In this document: positions 22,018-35,639 of the stretch, piece by piece | Position numbering within the stretch: the stretch's first letter is position 1 | How the letters are laid out: each line of letters begins with the position of its first letter | Assembly (NCBI GenBank): GCA_039720395.1 | Contig: CM077831.1 | Coordinates: forward strand, 3,576,003-3,640,002 | Source of the DNA: Liquidambar formosana | Taxonomy: Eukaryota; Streptophyta; Magnoliopsida; Saxifragales; Altingiaceae | DNA length: 64,000 bases | Reading direction: 5' to 3' | Position numbers and translations under genes: made by a program | Notes under the pieces: model-generated | What the model was told of the DNA's origin: nothing | The model's database searches: none | The model's input: only the letters and a program-made list of their open reading frames with translations

Positions 22018-25000
22018 AAACTACTATCAGGTAAGTCGAGATCTTCGCCCTCAAGAACTTCTGCAATAGTACCCTCTTCAAGATACCAATTAAGGAGCAG
22101 CACGGCTGTATGGTGAATTGAAGAACACTCGAGATCCAATTCCTCTACAGCAAGAACCGTATCTTGAAACATTGTAACCATGGCTTCCGAATCCATCTGT
22201 TCTGCCCAGTCCTCACTCTTCTCTTCCCAATAGTCATCCTTGATTGCTTCATCATCAACCATTGTTGTAGTGATGGGATGCCACTCAGTGAAGAATATTT
22301 CAAACCCTGGAACTCTCACCTTGGTTGCTTTGTCAATAGATGGTTCGGGAAATCCACAGAATAGAAAGTCCTCCCCTTCCTTAACAAAGTAACCATTCAA
22401 AGTAGGTCGGTATGGCGAGATTCGAATATCTGGCACCCTTCCTTCTGCTTTTGCTTTGACCCTTTCTTGGCTTCTTTGCAACATCTCCATACGGTCCTTC
22501 TTAGAAGGCTCATACCCCAATCCAAAGGTATAGGTGACAATGCGGTTCTGAACGGATACCAGTATGCCTTGCTGACGGCGTCCTAGTCCCATGCCTGGGA
22601 AGAAACTCATTTTCTTCATTATGTTCCCCACATGCAAATTGCCATGAGGGCAAAAGTCGAGGGGTATCAACTCTCTCTGTTCCGGCTCTTTCTCTATGCA
22701 TTGAACATACTCGAACCCAGACAATGGTGCTCCAACGGGCTCGGGCTTGATCTCACAAATGGGTACCCCCGACGACTTCAAGTCATAATCACCTTGGAAT
22801 GTGACGATGGCCCCTTCATAAGGGAACTTGACTTTTTGGTGCAATGAAGAAGGGACAGCCCCTGCAGGATGAATCCAAGGTCTCCCCAATAAGAGATTGA
22901 AGCACGACGGGACATCCAACACTTGGAACTCCACTCTGAATTTTGTAGGCCCCATAATCAGCGGCAAAGTGACCACTCCAATCACCTCTCTGCGGGTGTT
23001 ATCATAGGCTCTCACTGTTTGCCCGGATGGCATGAAATCTGTTGGATCCAACCCCAAAACGGTGGCAGTTCTGAGAGGGCATACATTAAGAGCGGAACCA
23101 TTGTCGATTAGGACTGTCGGAACCCTCTTTCCTATGGTGTCGACAGTGATGTACATGGCTTGTGAATGGCTAGGTCCACTTTTAGGTAGGTCTGCCTCTG
23201 AGAACACAATGGTTGAGTTCTTCGAGATTGGATTCACCAAGTTCACCAAATTTTCTGGAGATGTGTCAACAGGAACCTGTATCTGGTTGAGAAACTTCAA
23301 GATAGTCTGACGGTGCTTGTAAGAGGCCATGAGCAAACCCCATATAGTGATGTTGGCATTAGTCTTTCTCAATTGCCTAAGCACTTCATCCTCCTCTTCT
23401 TGCAGGTCGAGGTGGCGATTACCTTCCAAGTCCCCCAATAGGTTGTCAGATTCTAAGTGCGGAGGCTTGAAATGGTGACCCCCTCTAGTTATGTGCTCCA
23501 CCTCGTCATCGCTCATCCACATATCATCAATCTCACCTACATCACTCATGAGGTCATCCCATGTGATTGTGTCGATCTCTTCCGTTTGGACTTCCTCTGG
23601 TAACTCATCCCAACCCATGGGGATCATAGGCTCATCAGGGATGGGGTCGGGGTAGAGTACATAGTAATCAAACTTTCCGGACGACTCTCCCAACAAACCC
23701 ACTTTAGGATATCCTGCCTCGAACCTTTCTTTCAATTGTCGCTGCATGGACTTCTTTGGCAATACCAAAACCTTTTGATCAATAAGGTCTTGAACTACCT
23801 TTTTCAGTATAACACAGTCCTCCGTATCATGTCCGGGCGCCTGATGGTACAAGCAGAATTGGTGAGGAGTCGAAGGCCTCGGCTTTGAATGGCATGGCAA
23901 TATGGGCCCTTTATCACAACATTGGTGGAAAACTTGAGTCAAGGTCATGGGAAGCGGCGTGTATTGCCTTATGGGTTGATGGGATTGGGACGAGCCAAGC
24001 TCGATGGCATTTATGTTGTTGGGAGGAGGCATATTGTGAGTGGGGAGGGGATTTCGAGTGATATTTGGGTGATTTGGTGCGGTGGGTGGTGAAATGATCT
24101 GCTTGTCGAGCAAATCTTGGATTTCATGGCGGAGGCGGTAACAACGGTTGGTTAGATGGCCTTTGGCTTGGTGGAACTTGCAATATTCATTTTCATTGTA
24201 GTTCTTGGGCAATGGGTTTGGTGGAGGCCTTGGGTCGAGGGGTTTCAGGAGATCACGGCTTCTCAGCTTTTCAAAAACTCTTTCGAGTGGCATGTATAGC
24301 TCAGTGAATTGACGAAGTGAGGTGGAGTCATTTAGGGAGAAAGGGCGAGTGGGTTGGGTAATGGTATTGACCTCGGCATTGGGTTTTCCTCAAAAGTTTG
24401 TCCTTCGACTCCTTTGGATCTCCTCCGTTTTGATTGTTCCGTCGGCGATCGCATCTTCAACTTATGTGCCAGCCCCAACAAGAGCCTTGAAGTTCAGAAA
24501 GTAGTGAGCAAAGAGGTGCTTGTGATGTACGGGCAGCAAGTTCTTCACTACCAACTGAATCTGTTCTTCCTCATTCGGTCTGTCTGTCATTTTGGAAGCC
24601 TTTTGTCTCCACCTAGTGATGAAGGCGGAGAAAGTCTCGTTAACCCCTTGTTTAGTGGTTTCCAAGTCCCTTCGCGTGACATCCACTTCAGTGTTATACT
24701 TGTAATAGTCCGTGAATGCATTGCACACATCCTCCCAAGTCTTGGTTCTGTTCTCCTCTAATGACAAAAACCATTTCAAGGTGGAACTCGCTAATAACTC
24801 ATGAAACATTTGAGCCAATAACTCATCGTTCGCCCCTCGAGGGTGCATAGCTTGCACATACATCTTGAGGTGGGTTTTAGGACAGCCTATTCCATCGAAT
24901 TTTTCCAACTCCGGCATCTTGAATTGTAACGGGATGCGAGCCTTTGGGAACAAGGACAAAGTACGGATGTCCACCATATCATCAGACCTGCGGATTCCCT

Positions 25001-25388
25001 TCAGAGTTCGTTCTAAAGCCTCGACCTTGTTTGCCAGGACGGTTGAGCTCTCCCTTGATGTGGCTTTGGTTTCCCCTTCCTTGGTCTTGGGTAGTTCTCC
25101 CCCTTCTCCCAATGGTTCCTTAGCGGATTCAGACTCATTGGATCCTTAATTGTTATCAGTGGCACGGGCCCTAGATTCAGGTTCAGAGTTCTTCTGTTAA
25201 AGGTCTTGAGCTAACTTGAGTGCGGTCTCAGATACTTGGGTAGTGTGATCAAGCTTTTCCATGATAGCTTTCAAAGCGGCCTCAAGGTTGAAACCCCGGT
25301 TGCTAGTTCTTTCCTCAGCCATATCCAACTCAGTGATGGAATCAGCACTGACTAGGCGCCCTTATTGATCGCGGATCCAAGCCAGCAT
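22014..25388 (-). pseudogene. gag-pro: Tat/Ogre gag-pro with G-patch (H)
   Basis: Gag start MLAWIR at 25388 by comparison with B. A retrotransposon gag domain (KWFLSLEENRTKTW..., RRDLETTKQG) lies at 25112-24462. Two zinc-knuckle-like motifs, CKFHQAKGHLTNRC and CLYHQAPGHDTEDC, follow in the 24293-22014 ORF (759 codons). The aspartic protease site is VLIDNGSALNV (about 23076-23120). A glycine-rich G-patch-like stretch (FFPGMGLGRRQQG, about 22570-22620) follows. Nonsense codons at about 25365, 25197, 25149 and 24461 break gag, while pro with its tail stays open. In H, gag and pro are in one frame. Confidence 0.9.
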
Positions 25389-26071
25389 GCTTCTCCCTCT
25401 AACATAGGGCAAATACTCAATTTTTCAGCCTAAGGGTCCATCCTAAGCTTCCATAATTATCTTAAAATCTTTACAACGTACACCCTTAATTAGTTCTCTT
25501 AACCAATTACCCTTACGGGGGTCATGGGGAACGGTACGTATTAAGGATGTAGGATGTAAAGTTTCCTTTAATTACCCTTTCAATCAACAAAGCATGGCAA
25601 CACATCACAAACACGGCAGCATATCATCACAACAACGTCTGTGCATATAGGTGATCCAACGGTGTCCTAGAAGGCCCATTACATGCAATTCTTTCTTTTA
25701 AGAGGGTAGGCTAGGGTCCTCAACTTTACTTATACCAATCTTTATACCTAACCACATGTGACATCAGGAATGTCGCGTGGGTCCAGCAGTACGTGATTGA
25801 TCCATTTGATATACCCAAGGACAAGCCTAAGGGTACTTGGCAAGAGAGGTTTGATAGCTTCGCCCAACACATGGAATCAAGAAAACCAAGGTCGAACTAG
25901 GCTATCAATTGGCAAGGATAAATCGAGGGACAATCAAGTGATCATGCAACAGTAGCGCACACAATGCAATAAATGAAAGCACACAATCAAGCGGATGCAA
26001 TGTGATTGATTTTAATTAACAATAAGAAATTAATTTAGCCCAATCAAATTAAATGAGTCTAGCCCTCGACA
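25389..26071 (-). other. Leader of H
   Basis: Untranslated region between PBS and gag. A block around 25765-25800 (GTGGGTCCAGCAGTACGTGA) is conserved in the leader of B at 44395-44416, which suggests a packaging or structural role. No ORF of note. Confidence 0.6.
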
Positions 26072-26089
26072 TCCCCAGTGGAGTCGCCA
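26072..26089 (-). other. Primer binding site (H)
   Basis: TGGCGACTCCACTGGGGA on the - strand, three bases inside the 5' LTR and identical in B. Ogre/Tat elements are usually primed by tRNA-Arg. I assign that tRNA by family, not by a check of its sequence. Confidence 0.75.
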
Positions 26090-26092
26090 AAC

Positions 26093-29000
26093 TGTGAACC
26101 CACGAAAAAGCGCGGAGCCCACAAGGGTTTGGCAAAATGATAATAGGTGTGAAAGACAACAAACAAAAAAGGAGTCGCCACCTCATTTTTTAGGGAAAAG
26201 AGGAAAACCACAAAAATGTTTTATTTTCAAAACCACATGACTCCATTAAAGGAAAGCAAAGTCTTTGAAACCAGAAAAATTGGATTCGGGGGCTAAGTTA
26301 CGACGTGGGAAGGTTTTGGACAAAAGCCCATAGGCACCCACATCGCCCGAGTTGGTCTCTTAATTTAATTGGGCTAACTTAAGATCTTTTCCACTCAAAT
26401 ATCATCATATATCATCACAAGGCAGCATGTATATCATATATTTCATCCAACCATCCATGCACAATCACTCAAATAAAACAAAACAAAAAAAGAAAAGAAA
26501 AGAAAAGGGAAAAACCTAGGATACTTGGATCCTAGAACGGACTTGAGCCTCACGAAGAGCGCCTACGTACCATGCAACGAAATACATGGATCAAAGTCCA
26601 CGTAGTTCAAAAAGAATAGGGTTACAACCTAATACAAACCTATGGTAAAAACCCTAGGTTTCCTTATTTGAAAATGTGTTGATTTAATCCAAAACTGAAA
26701 ACTTCCACAAGAGGAAAACTTTGATAAAAACCAGAATTTATTATTGAAGGAAACCTTTGATAATTACCATAAGCTTGTATTAAGAAGTAACCCTAGGAGG
26801 GAGAAGAGAAAAGAAAGAAAAAGAAAGGTGAATTGGGGCACCTTCAAACCCTACTTACCTGAGCGCACAAGCTCCTAGCATTAGCCATTTCAGACCATAG
26901 CAGCCCTATTTGGAATAGGACAAGCATTGTACCTGTTTGCACCCTTACAAGTGCACAAAATCATGCAAAGAAAGCAATATGCAAATCTGGACAGAACCTT
27001 GACAAGGCCTAAAATCATCCATTAATTATGCAAACAACAAGAATAATGAATAACTAAGGACTCTAACTCAACCCTACATGCAAAGACTCGACTAACATGC
27101 ATAAAAACCTATAAAAGACACACTAACAAGCATAAGAGACTCCAATAATATCAATAAACATGATAACAAAGCATATTCTAACCAAAAAGATGATATTTCA
27201 TGTAAAATATGAAAATAGACCTTCCTACGGCGAGCTTTCTTAAGCAAAACTATCCTAGGATAATTTCACGTAAGAAAGTCATTATGGGGAGGTGCAATCA
27301 GCATATCCTACGTAAAATATATACCCTAGAACACAACAGAAGAGATTTCATGCTTAAACACATCACAGAAGACTCTCATACAAAACCTCACTCAACGAAA
27401 AGGATAATTATCCTTAAAAAAGGATAATATCTCCAAAAACCCTATAAAATATACTATATGAATGCAAACCTAGCATGATTCAACTATATGCAGCATATAT
27501 AGAATGATTATGATGAGCAACAACCCAAAAAACTAAGCTAAGTATGCTGTGTGAAACTTGTGCGAATTCAGGGTTATCGAAACCCTAATTTCACAACCAT
27601 GCATTAGGACCTATGAAACAACTCTAAGACATACTCAAATTATCATGAATATCATTCATATCACATATACTAACTAACAGGGCATCAATTCATGATAACA
27701 ATCATAGCAACCTGAACATGTGAACTATACATGATTTAAGAGGATAGAACGAATAAGGCTATCAAATCCTTAGTAAACCAGGGATTATCAAGCATATAAA
27801 GCCATAAACTATCCTAAAATCATTCATATAACATCACATAGACATTGAATTCCATCCATAAGAAGAACAATCTCATGCACCATAACTATCTTAAAAGAAG
27901 AAGAAGAAAGAGATGAAGGAGAAGCAGGAAAATCATGTTCAGCATTAAAAGGACATGCTTACCTCTTGTAGACTCTTCCTTGTCTTCAAACCTCTTGTTT
28001 CCTTGCTTGCTTGGGGTTGAAGAGCCTCCTCTTGAAGTCCTTCTAGCTCTCCAAACTCGCAGCTCCCTCTCTCTCTAAGTGTAAAGTGCAATTAACCTCC
28101 CTCTATGTGCTGAATATCATGTCCTTTATATAGAGAACTGACCCCCTAAACCAATGGCTAGGATTAATTCATTAAATAATGATCCTAGGGCTATTAGAGA
28201 CTTTCTTGGTGCTCAAACAACTCAAACCTACACACTCCTAAGCTCAGACAAGTTGTTTTGGTGGAGGAAACCGTCAAAAGAGGGATAGAAGAGTCAGAGT
28301 TCGAGTTAAAAGAGGATTCCTTGGGTGACCAACTAGGCCTGGATGGTTAGCCGTCTAGGCTTGGACGGCCCACCGTCCAGCCCTGGATGGTTACCCGAGG
28401 CCCTCCTATTTCCACTTCGGTTTTGACTCCCACTTGCTGTAGAAGTCCTAAAATCTTCAAATTAAGTCCGATTTTGACGAAATAAAAGCCAAAACGACCG
28501 TGTTTCAAAGGGGAACACATTTTTAGGCATTTTAGGACAAAAATCCTCAACCATGGGTGCATGGTTAGGTTTTACAAAGGTGGTTAACCATGGTGCTTCA
28601 CCGTCGCTAAGCTAGGTTTGTACACAAGGTCGAACCAAATGCTTTCCTGATCGAAAATTGATCTTTCTAAACATGTTTTGGACATAAATAAAGCCCAATT
28701 GAAGTTAAATGAGAGAAAATTGGTTGGGTCTTATGAGTCAATTTGAGCAAACCAAGAAAGGGTCTTTTAGCCAACCCGAACCATTATGAGCCGAATTGAT
28801 CTTAAACCATTAATTCATGAAATTGAACCTATATATGGACTCTATATAACCATATGAACTTGAGGGAATGACTCGGGATTCATTCCAAAGTCAAATGGAA
28901 AATATACGGCTTAAAAGACGATTATGCCCTTAAAGTCGCAAAAGTTCTTATTCACTATCAAAATGAACTCCAAATCACTTCAAAATTCATACACATGATA

Positions 29001-29105
29001 TTCAATGCCATAGAAACTCAATGCGAAAGACTAGACTCAAAAAGGACTCAAAATCCTACATGAAATGATATGTCCTAGTTAAGGTGACAAAAATGGGGTG
29101 TGACA
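26093..29105 (-). repeat. 5' LTR of H
   Basis: 3013 bp. On the - strand it runs TGTCACACCCC ... GGGTTCACA. A TATA box (TATATAAA on the - strand) lies at 28127-28134. A GC-rich palindromic block upstream of it at 28320-28405 resembles the one upstream of the PMD promoters. The CTAGGAT hairpin and TACGTAGGC motif lie near 26514-26575. Small ORFs in it are not supported. Confidence 0.88.
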
Positions 29106-30300
29106 GCTGCTTCCACTGCTTCCAGAATATCTTCCCTGCAAAATCTAAGTCTCGTGTCCTTGATAAGGTCATAAATCCTTTCCCTGCGTATGGTTTCTCT
29201 TTCACCCAAACTATTCTTCAACCATGTCTTGTATTCAGGGCTCATGACATAGGGGCCATTAATGTTTTCAATTCGAGTCAGTTTCAGTTGGTCAGTCCAT
29301 CTAGTCTTGGCCCACTTAACCATTGTGGGGCCCACAAGTTCAACAGAATGATTAAATACCATAGAAGTGGGTATGGTTTGCATGACACCCATCTAACGAA
29401 GGATTCTTGAAGTCCAATAGAAGGAAGTTGATCTCAACCCTATGAGCTTGACCATAGCACACCTAGAGGTTCGAAGAAGAATTTGCTCCTTGCATCCCCA
29501 TACGAAGACAAACCACTTAATATTTCGCCATGAGAGAGTTTGGAAGTAGCTTAACTATTCCCTCAAAGAAAATTGACCAGGAAGTTCAACTCGATGGCAA
29601 TGTAATGTTGAGATTTTTATGGATTAATGGTGGTAGGAGAAAAGAAGTTAAGCCTTTCGAGAAGCTACATCTGCCGTAGAATGGGGCTCCCTCCTAGTGG
29701 GGCTTGGGGATTATCATGAACTTTGTCTAAATTATTCAAGGTTTCAGCAAGCACCATGGGAATTAGGTTGTGATGTTTGAGAAGAAAAGGGATCAGTTCA
29801 CATATTTGAATAGGGACATAGAGAGTCCCCGTGGAGATAAGGAAGCTGCCAACTAAACAGAAAGCAAGAACGTGTTGAGTATTAAGGTTGAAATTCAAGG
29901 TACCTTTGCTATCATGAGCCAAAAAGGAAGTTGTGATTTCCATAAGATTCACCATGTGATCCTTCACAAATATGGAGGCCTCTTGCTGAGAAATCCCAAG
30001 GAAGTTGGAGAAAGAAGTCAAGTAACTTGAGCGTGAAGTAGGGAAGATGAAAGGTCCTGTAGGCGAAACTCCATACAAAGCACAGAATTCCTCTATTGTT
30101 AGGCATAGTTCTTTGTAGTTGAAATGGAAGACATGGAGTTGGGGATCCCAAAAGTATGTAGCCGCAGTAAGAAGAGTGGTTTCGAGCCTTACATGCATCA
30201 AAGAGAACAACGGATCCAAGCAGTAGCGCTTGAACTCCTTCTTTGCCTCCGCACTCATAACTTTCAGAAAATCACTTAAGAATTTGTCTAGAGCTTCCAT
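29106..30300 (-). pseudogene. Antisense PMD-like ORF of element G, broken
   Basis: Same protein family as the B PMD ORF, starting MEALDKFLSDFLKVMSAEA, with roughly three quarters identity by eye over the first 211 codons, which stay open (30300-29665). TGG has become TAG after GGSPILRQM (about 29663). Further stops or frame changes follow at 29400-29660, then the frame is readable again through MSPEYKTWLKNSLGERET. The C-terminal tail is lost where the LTR of H begins. The conserved frame between such diverged copies suggests past selection on the protein. Confidence 0.82.
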
Positions 30301-30349
30301 AACTTGCTCTCAATGAATGTAAGTAGGGTTTGAGACCCCTTGGATGTGT

Positions 30350-30356
30350 TTTTATA
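30350..30356 (-). promoter_or_regulatory. TATA box of PMD ORF (G)
   Basis: CCTATAAAAACACATCC on the - strand, 50 bp before the ATG, as in A and B. Confidence 0.6.
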
Positions 30357-30437
30357 GGAAAAAAATTCTGAAATCCGAGTTTTGGAAGGAGAGAATCCGT
30401 CAAAATAAGAAGTTTCCTAAAAACAGGCGAAACTCAT

Positions 30438-30546
30438 CTTCAGGCTCGGGTGACCACCCAGGCCTGGGCGGCTAGCCGCCTGGGCCCAGGCGACTAGCCG
30501 CCCAGCCCCAGGTGGTCACCCGAGGCTGCCATCTTGTTTCGCCCAG
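30438..30546. promoter_or_regulatory. Palindrome cluster upstream of PMD promoter (G)
   Basis: GGGTGACCACCC, CCAGGCCTGG, GGCGGCTAGCCGCC, TGGGCCCA and a second TAGCCGCC block. The first has GGGTG/CACCC arms where A has GGGTAA/TTACCC, so both arms changed together. Element B inserted at the end of this block, after CCCAG. Confidence 0.5.
30542..30546. repeat. Target-site duplication of B, left copy (CCCAG)
   Basis: CCCAG directly left of the LTR; the second copy is at 47528-47532. A 5-bp duplication is typical of Ty3/gypsy integration and proves that 30547-47527 is one insertion. Confidence 0.95.
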
Positions 30547-33360
30547 TGTGAACCCCGGAAATTGGGCCCACAAGGGATTGAAAGAAAATGGATTTGAAAA
30601 AGAAAAAGGAAAGGAGTCGCCACCTTATTTTTTAAAGGAAACAAGGAAAACCCTAAAAATCAGGTTGTTTTAGGAAAACAATTTGAATGACTCCATAAAA
30701 AAAGGAAAGGCAAAAACCAATCTTTTGAAAACCAAAGAAATCGGGGATTCGGAGGCTAAGTTATGACATGGGAAGGTTCTAGGCAAAGCCTATAGGCACC
30801 CATGTCACCCTTTCGGTCTCTCAGTTCATTTGGGCTAAATCAAGATCTTTCCATACAAAAATCAGCAAGTATATCATCACAAGAATTGCATGCATATCAT
30901 ATATTTCATTCATCCATCCATGCATAATAAGCACATAAAAAACAGAAAAAGAAAAAGAAGAAAAGAAAACAAAAATAAACCTAGGATGCTTGGATCCTAG
31001 AACGGACTTGAGCCTCACGAAGAGCGCCTACGTACCATGCAACGAAATACATGGATCAAAGTCCACGTAGTTCGATTAGAACTAAGGTTAAGACTTAATA
31101 CAAACCTATGGTTAAAACCCTAGGTTTCCTTATTTGATCAAAAGAGTTGAATTTGATAGAGAGTTTGATTTTAGAAAGAACTCCACAAAATGGAAACTTT
31201 AATAAAAACCAGAATTTTATTTATGAAGGAAACCTTTGATTAAACCATAGACTTGTATTAAAAATTAACCCTAAATAGGGAGAAGAGAAGGGATAAGGAA
31301 GAAAGGTGAATTGGGGCACCTTCACACCCACTTACCTGAGCACAATTGCTCCAAACATTAGCCATTTCAGACATAAGCAGCCCTATTTGCCATAGGACAA
31401 ATACCACACCTATTTGCACCCTTACAAGTGCTCAAAACCATGCAAAAACACTAACATGCAAATCTGGACAGAATAGTATTATGACCTAAAATCATCCACT
31501 AAGCATGCCAATAGCAAAAACAGCGAACAATAATAAGTCCTAACATATTCCTAGAACCATATCATGCATAAAAACCCTAAAACATACTAACATGCATGCA
31601 AAACTATCATGTTTACTCCATATGAAAAACATATACAGCAAACACGAAGAAAAACCAAATAAAAAAGTCTACTTTATCATGCTATATGAAAACAAACACA
31701 AAACAATAACTCTAAAACCCTAAACTCACAAATATGCTTAAAAACTCACAAGACATACTTTAATCATGCTAAAACCAAACTAAACAGAAATTATATCATG
31801 CATATTAACTAACTAAAGCAATATAACATGATGAAAATCCTAACTCTAACATGCAATGACACTAATCCTAGCACAAGGACAAACAGGAGCACAAGAATCA
31901 TAACTATGCATTGAAACATAAAGGACAGCCCTAAAGCATGCTAAACAGTAGATAAAAAAATAGATATTCCATGTATATTAACTAGCTAGAGTGTTAATAC
32001 ATGATAAAAAAGTTACCTTTAACATGCAATAAGCCTAACCCATATGAAAACCTAGTTTAAGCTTGAATAGAGAAGGAGAATACCTTATTCTCTCTCAAAC
32101 ACTCAAGTATTAATGCATAAAGTGGCTCCCCTTGTGTTTGTAATTGTTCGTGGCTCCTCAGGTCTTTAGAGTGAATCAAACCAACACGAATCCTCCTCTT
32201 TGTCAAAGTGGTATCACAGCAAAGAGATCAAAACTCACTCAACTTTGAAAAGAAATAGAAAACAAAAAGAGAACAAGAGAAAAGAAAAGTGATTTTCGTC
32301 ACTTTGCAGCAGCAGCAACTTCAATCGCGTTTTTGGGTATGAAAACGTTGGATTTGGACAAAGCTTGTGAAATACAAAGTTGTAGAGAATTGAATTATCT
32401 TTCTAACAAGACCAATTTCATCAAATTCTGACTTCGGATGAAAAAGTTATGATTAAAATACGACTGCTGGTTTTCAAAAAATCTGCTGCTGAATTATGAC
32501 GAATTTCACTCCCTCCAAACCCTCTTCTCCTCCCCCTTGTTTAAAGACATTAAGAGAGTATTTATAGCTGAAATCTGGAGTTTCCCTTTCCTTCCTGGAC
32601 TAGCCTTTCTTTGGAGAATAATCAAAAGGTATTTTATAATGATAAAAGACTTCTAATCTGAATAGGAAAAGGAAATTGTCTTTTATAAAAATTGGGAGAC
32701 TGACCGCTAACACGCATGCACATGTATCGTATGTGCGTACACACACTCATCACATACGTACACGTGTTAGTGTCATGATAAAAATGGCTAATTTAATAAA
32801 ATAATTTTCTTTTCATTTTAACCAAAACTCTCATGCTGTGATTCGCACTAATTCTTCAAGGATAATCCGTAAATAACCACACTAAACTCATCATCAGGCC
32901 ATATCAAAATTGAACTTCATGAAACACTTTTGAGGGTAAAATGATGACTAATGAAAGTCAATTTGAAAAGATTTGGTTGGTAATTGTGAGTCAATTAGAG
33001 CTAACCCAAGGAAGGGTCAATTAACCAACTTGAACTACATCGAGCCATTTTAATCCCGAGCCATTGACTTACCAAATTGAACCTAGAAATACCTCTTATG
33101 CATCCATATGAACTCCAATTGACAATTTGGAGATCATTCCAAGGTCAAATGAAAAGTTTGGGACTTAAAAGACGATTATGCCCCTCAAGTCACAAAAGCT
33201 CTTATTATCCCTCAAGATCAACTCCAATTTGAACCAAAATTCATATCCATTGTCCTTGTGACTCTAGAAAACTAATGCAAGTGACTAGACTCAAAAACAA
33301 AACAAAAACATGCATGAAATGATGAGCCCTAGTAAGGTGGTGCAAAAATGGGGTGTGACA
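30547..33360 (-). repeat. 3' LTR of B
   Basis: 2814 bp with TGTCACACC...GGTTCACA ends on the - strand. TATA box at 32560-32566, nested palindrome at 32707-32770, CTAGGAT hairpin at 30981-31000. It differs from the 5' LTR at, for example, 30580 (G here, A at 44747). Confidence 0.97.
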
Positions 33361-33375
33361 GAAGCCCCTCATTGG
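33361..33375 (-). other. Polypurine tract region (B)
   Basis: AATGAGGGGCTTC on the - strand directly before the 3' LTR. A short purine core is present, but the tract is weak. Confidence 0.45.
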
Positions 33376-33494
33376 CGAACAAGTTACACTTGTGAACCAA
33401 TGATAAAGAACAACCCATTTTTGGCCAAAAAGCCCGGAGAAATCACACACTGATACCAACAATGATGGGAGGTTGAAAACCTGAGACTGAAGTA

Positions 33495-35380
33495 AGGAAG
33501 TGTACTCAAGTCATAAGTATACTTAAACCACTGGGGGTTGGTGATTGTCAAGAGAAGCATATTCAAGCCACTACGAATGAACATACTTTTGAAACGGAGA
33601 AATATATTCTAGTCACGAATATATTTAACCAAGTGATGAGAATGAGATCTGAAAAGTACGTTCAAGTGACGAACGTACCTTGGAAATGGAGAAGTATATT
33701 CAGGTCACGAATATATTTAACCAAGTGAGTGACAAAAAATCTGAGAAGTATACTCAAGTGATGAGTATACCATTGAAATGGAGAAATATATTCAGGTCGC
33801 GAATATATTTAACCAAGTAATCTGAGAATGAAATCTGAGAAGTATACTCAAGTGGTGAGCATACCATTGAAATGGAGAAATATATCCAAGCGATGGATAT
33901 ATTTAACCAAGTAATCTGAGAATGAAATCTGAGAAGTATACTCAAGTGGTGAGCATACCATTGAAATGGAGAAATATATCCAAGCGATGGATATATTTAA
34001 CCAAGTAGGATAAGAATAATCTGAGAAGTGTACTCAAGTGATAAGGATACTTAATGATTGAGAAAGACTGAGAAGTACGTTCAAGTGATGAACATACTTT
34101 TGAAATGAAGAAATGTATCCAAGTGATGGATATATTCAACCAAGTAAGCTGAGAAGTACACTCAAGTGATGAGCACACCATTGAAATGGAGAAATATATC
34201 CAAACGACGGATATGTTTAACCAAGTAAGATAAGAATAATCTGAGAAGTGTATTCAAGTGATGAGTGTACTTTTGAAATGGAGAGATATATTCAGGTCAC
34301 GAACATATTTAACCAAGTGATGAAAAAGATGCTGAGAAATATACTCAAGTGATGAGTATACTTAATGATTGAAAAAGACTGAGAAGTACGTTCAAGTGAT
34401 GAACATACTTTTGAAATGGAGAAATGTATCTAAGTGATGGATATATTTAACCAAGTAAGCTGAGAAGTACACTCAAGTGATGAGCATACCATTGAAATGG
34501 AGAAATATATCCAAACGACGGATATATTTAACCAAGTAAGATAAGAATAATCTGAGAAGTGTACTCAAGTGATGAGTACACCATTGAAATGGAGAAATAT
34601 ATTCTAGTCACGAATATACTTAACCAAGTAAGTGACAAGTATGTTTGAGTGATAAACATACCATTGAAATAGAGAAATATATCCAAGCGATGGATATACT
34701 TAAGCAAGTAAGATAGAGAATAATCTGAGAAGTGTACTCAAGTGATGAGTACACCATTGAAATGGAGAAATATATTCTAGTCATGAATATATTTAACCAA
34801 GTAAGTGACAAATAATCTGAGAAGTATGTTCAAGTGATGAACATACCATTGAAATGGAGAAATATACCCAAGCGATGGATATACTTAACCAAGTAAGTGG
34901 CAAAATATCTGAGAAGTATACTCAAGTGATGAGTATACCATTGAAATGGAAAAATATACCCAAGTGATGGATATACTTAACCAAGTAAGTGACAAATGAT
35001 CTGAGAAGTATGTTCAAGTGATGAACATACCATTGAAATGGAGAAATATACCCAAGCGATGGATATACTTAACCAAGTAAGTGACGAAATATCTGAGAAG
35101 TATACTCGAGTGATGAGTATACCATTGAAATGGAGAAATATATTCAAGTGATGAATATATTTAACCAAGTAAGTGATAATGAGGATCTGAGACTAGGAAG
35201 CATATTCAATGGGTGAACATGCTTTTGAAATGGAAGAATATATTCAAGTGATGAATATATTCAAGCAAGTATGATAGAGAATGAGAATTTGAAGCTGAGA
35301 AGCATATTCAAAGAGTGAATACACTTTTGAAATGGAAGAACACATTCAAGCGATGAATATATTCAACCAAGTAGGATGAA
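33495..35380 (-). repeat. Array of paired hairpins (B)
   Basis: Same unit as in A, on the opposite strand, about 200 bp shorter. At the PMD-proximal end it lacks at least one unit that A has, and the order of arm variants differs inside. Repeats translate into apparent short ORFs that are by-products. It lies between the PMD promoter and the 3' LTR, as in A. Confidence 0.92.
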
Positions 35381-35639
35381 AAATCAAGATTTGAAATGAG
35401 GATATATGATCAATTTATCAAGATTGAACAGGCATGGTGCAAGAGGAAAGTGATTTAACACATTGTCACTTGAGTTGGCATGACACAGGGGAAATATATT
35501 CAACCCTTTTGAACATAAAATCAATTCAAGGAATTGATTTCAAGATGGAATTTGATTGATTTTAAGCTCAAAAAGTGTTGAATATCTCATTTGGAAGGAG
35601 GTTTGATCACGCGTCAAGGCGGGACAAAGCGAGAAGCAA

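Larger units (their letters stand above)
19511..29105 (-). mobile_element. Element H: Tat/Ogre-type Ty3/gypsy, 5' part
   Basis: 5' LTR (26093-29105), PBS, leader, gag-pro, pro-pol intron and pol up to the start of integrase, where C1 inserted. The 3' part lies left of the window. H is diverged from A and B in the LTR and coding regions and carries several stops, so it looks older. It inserted into the PMD gene of element G at 29106. Confidence 0.9.
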
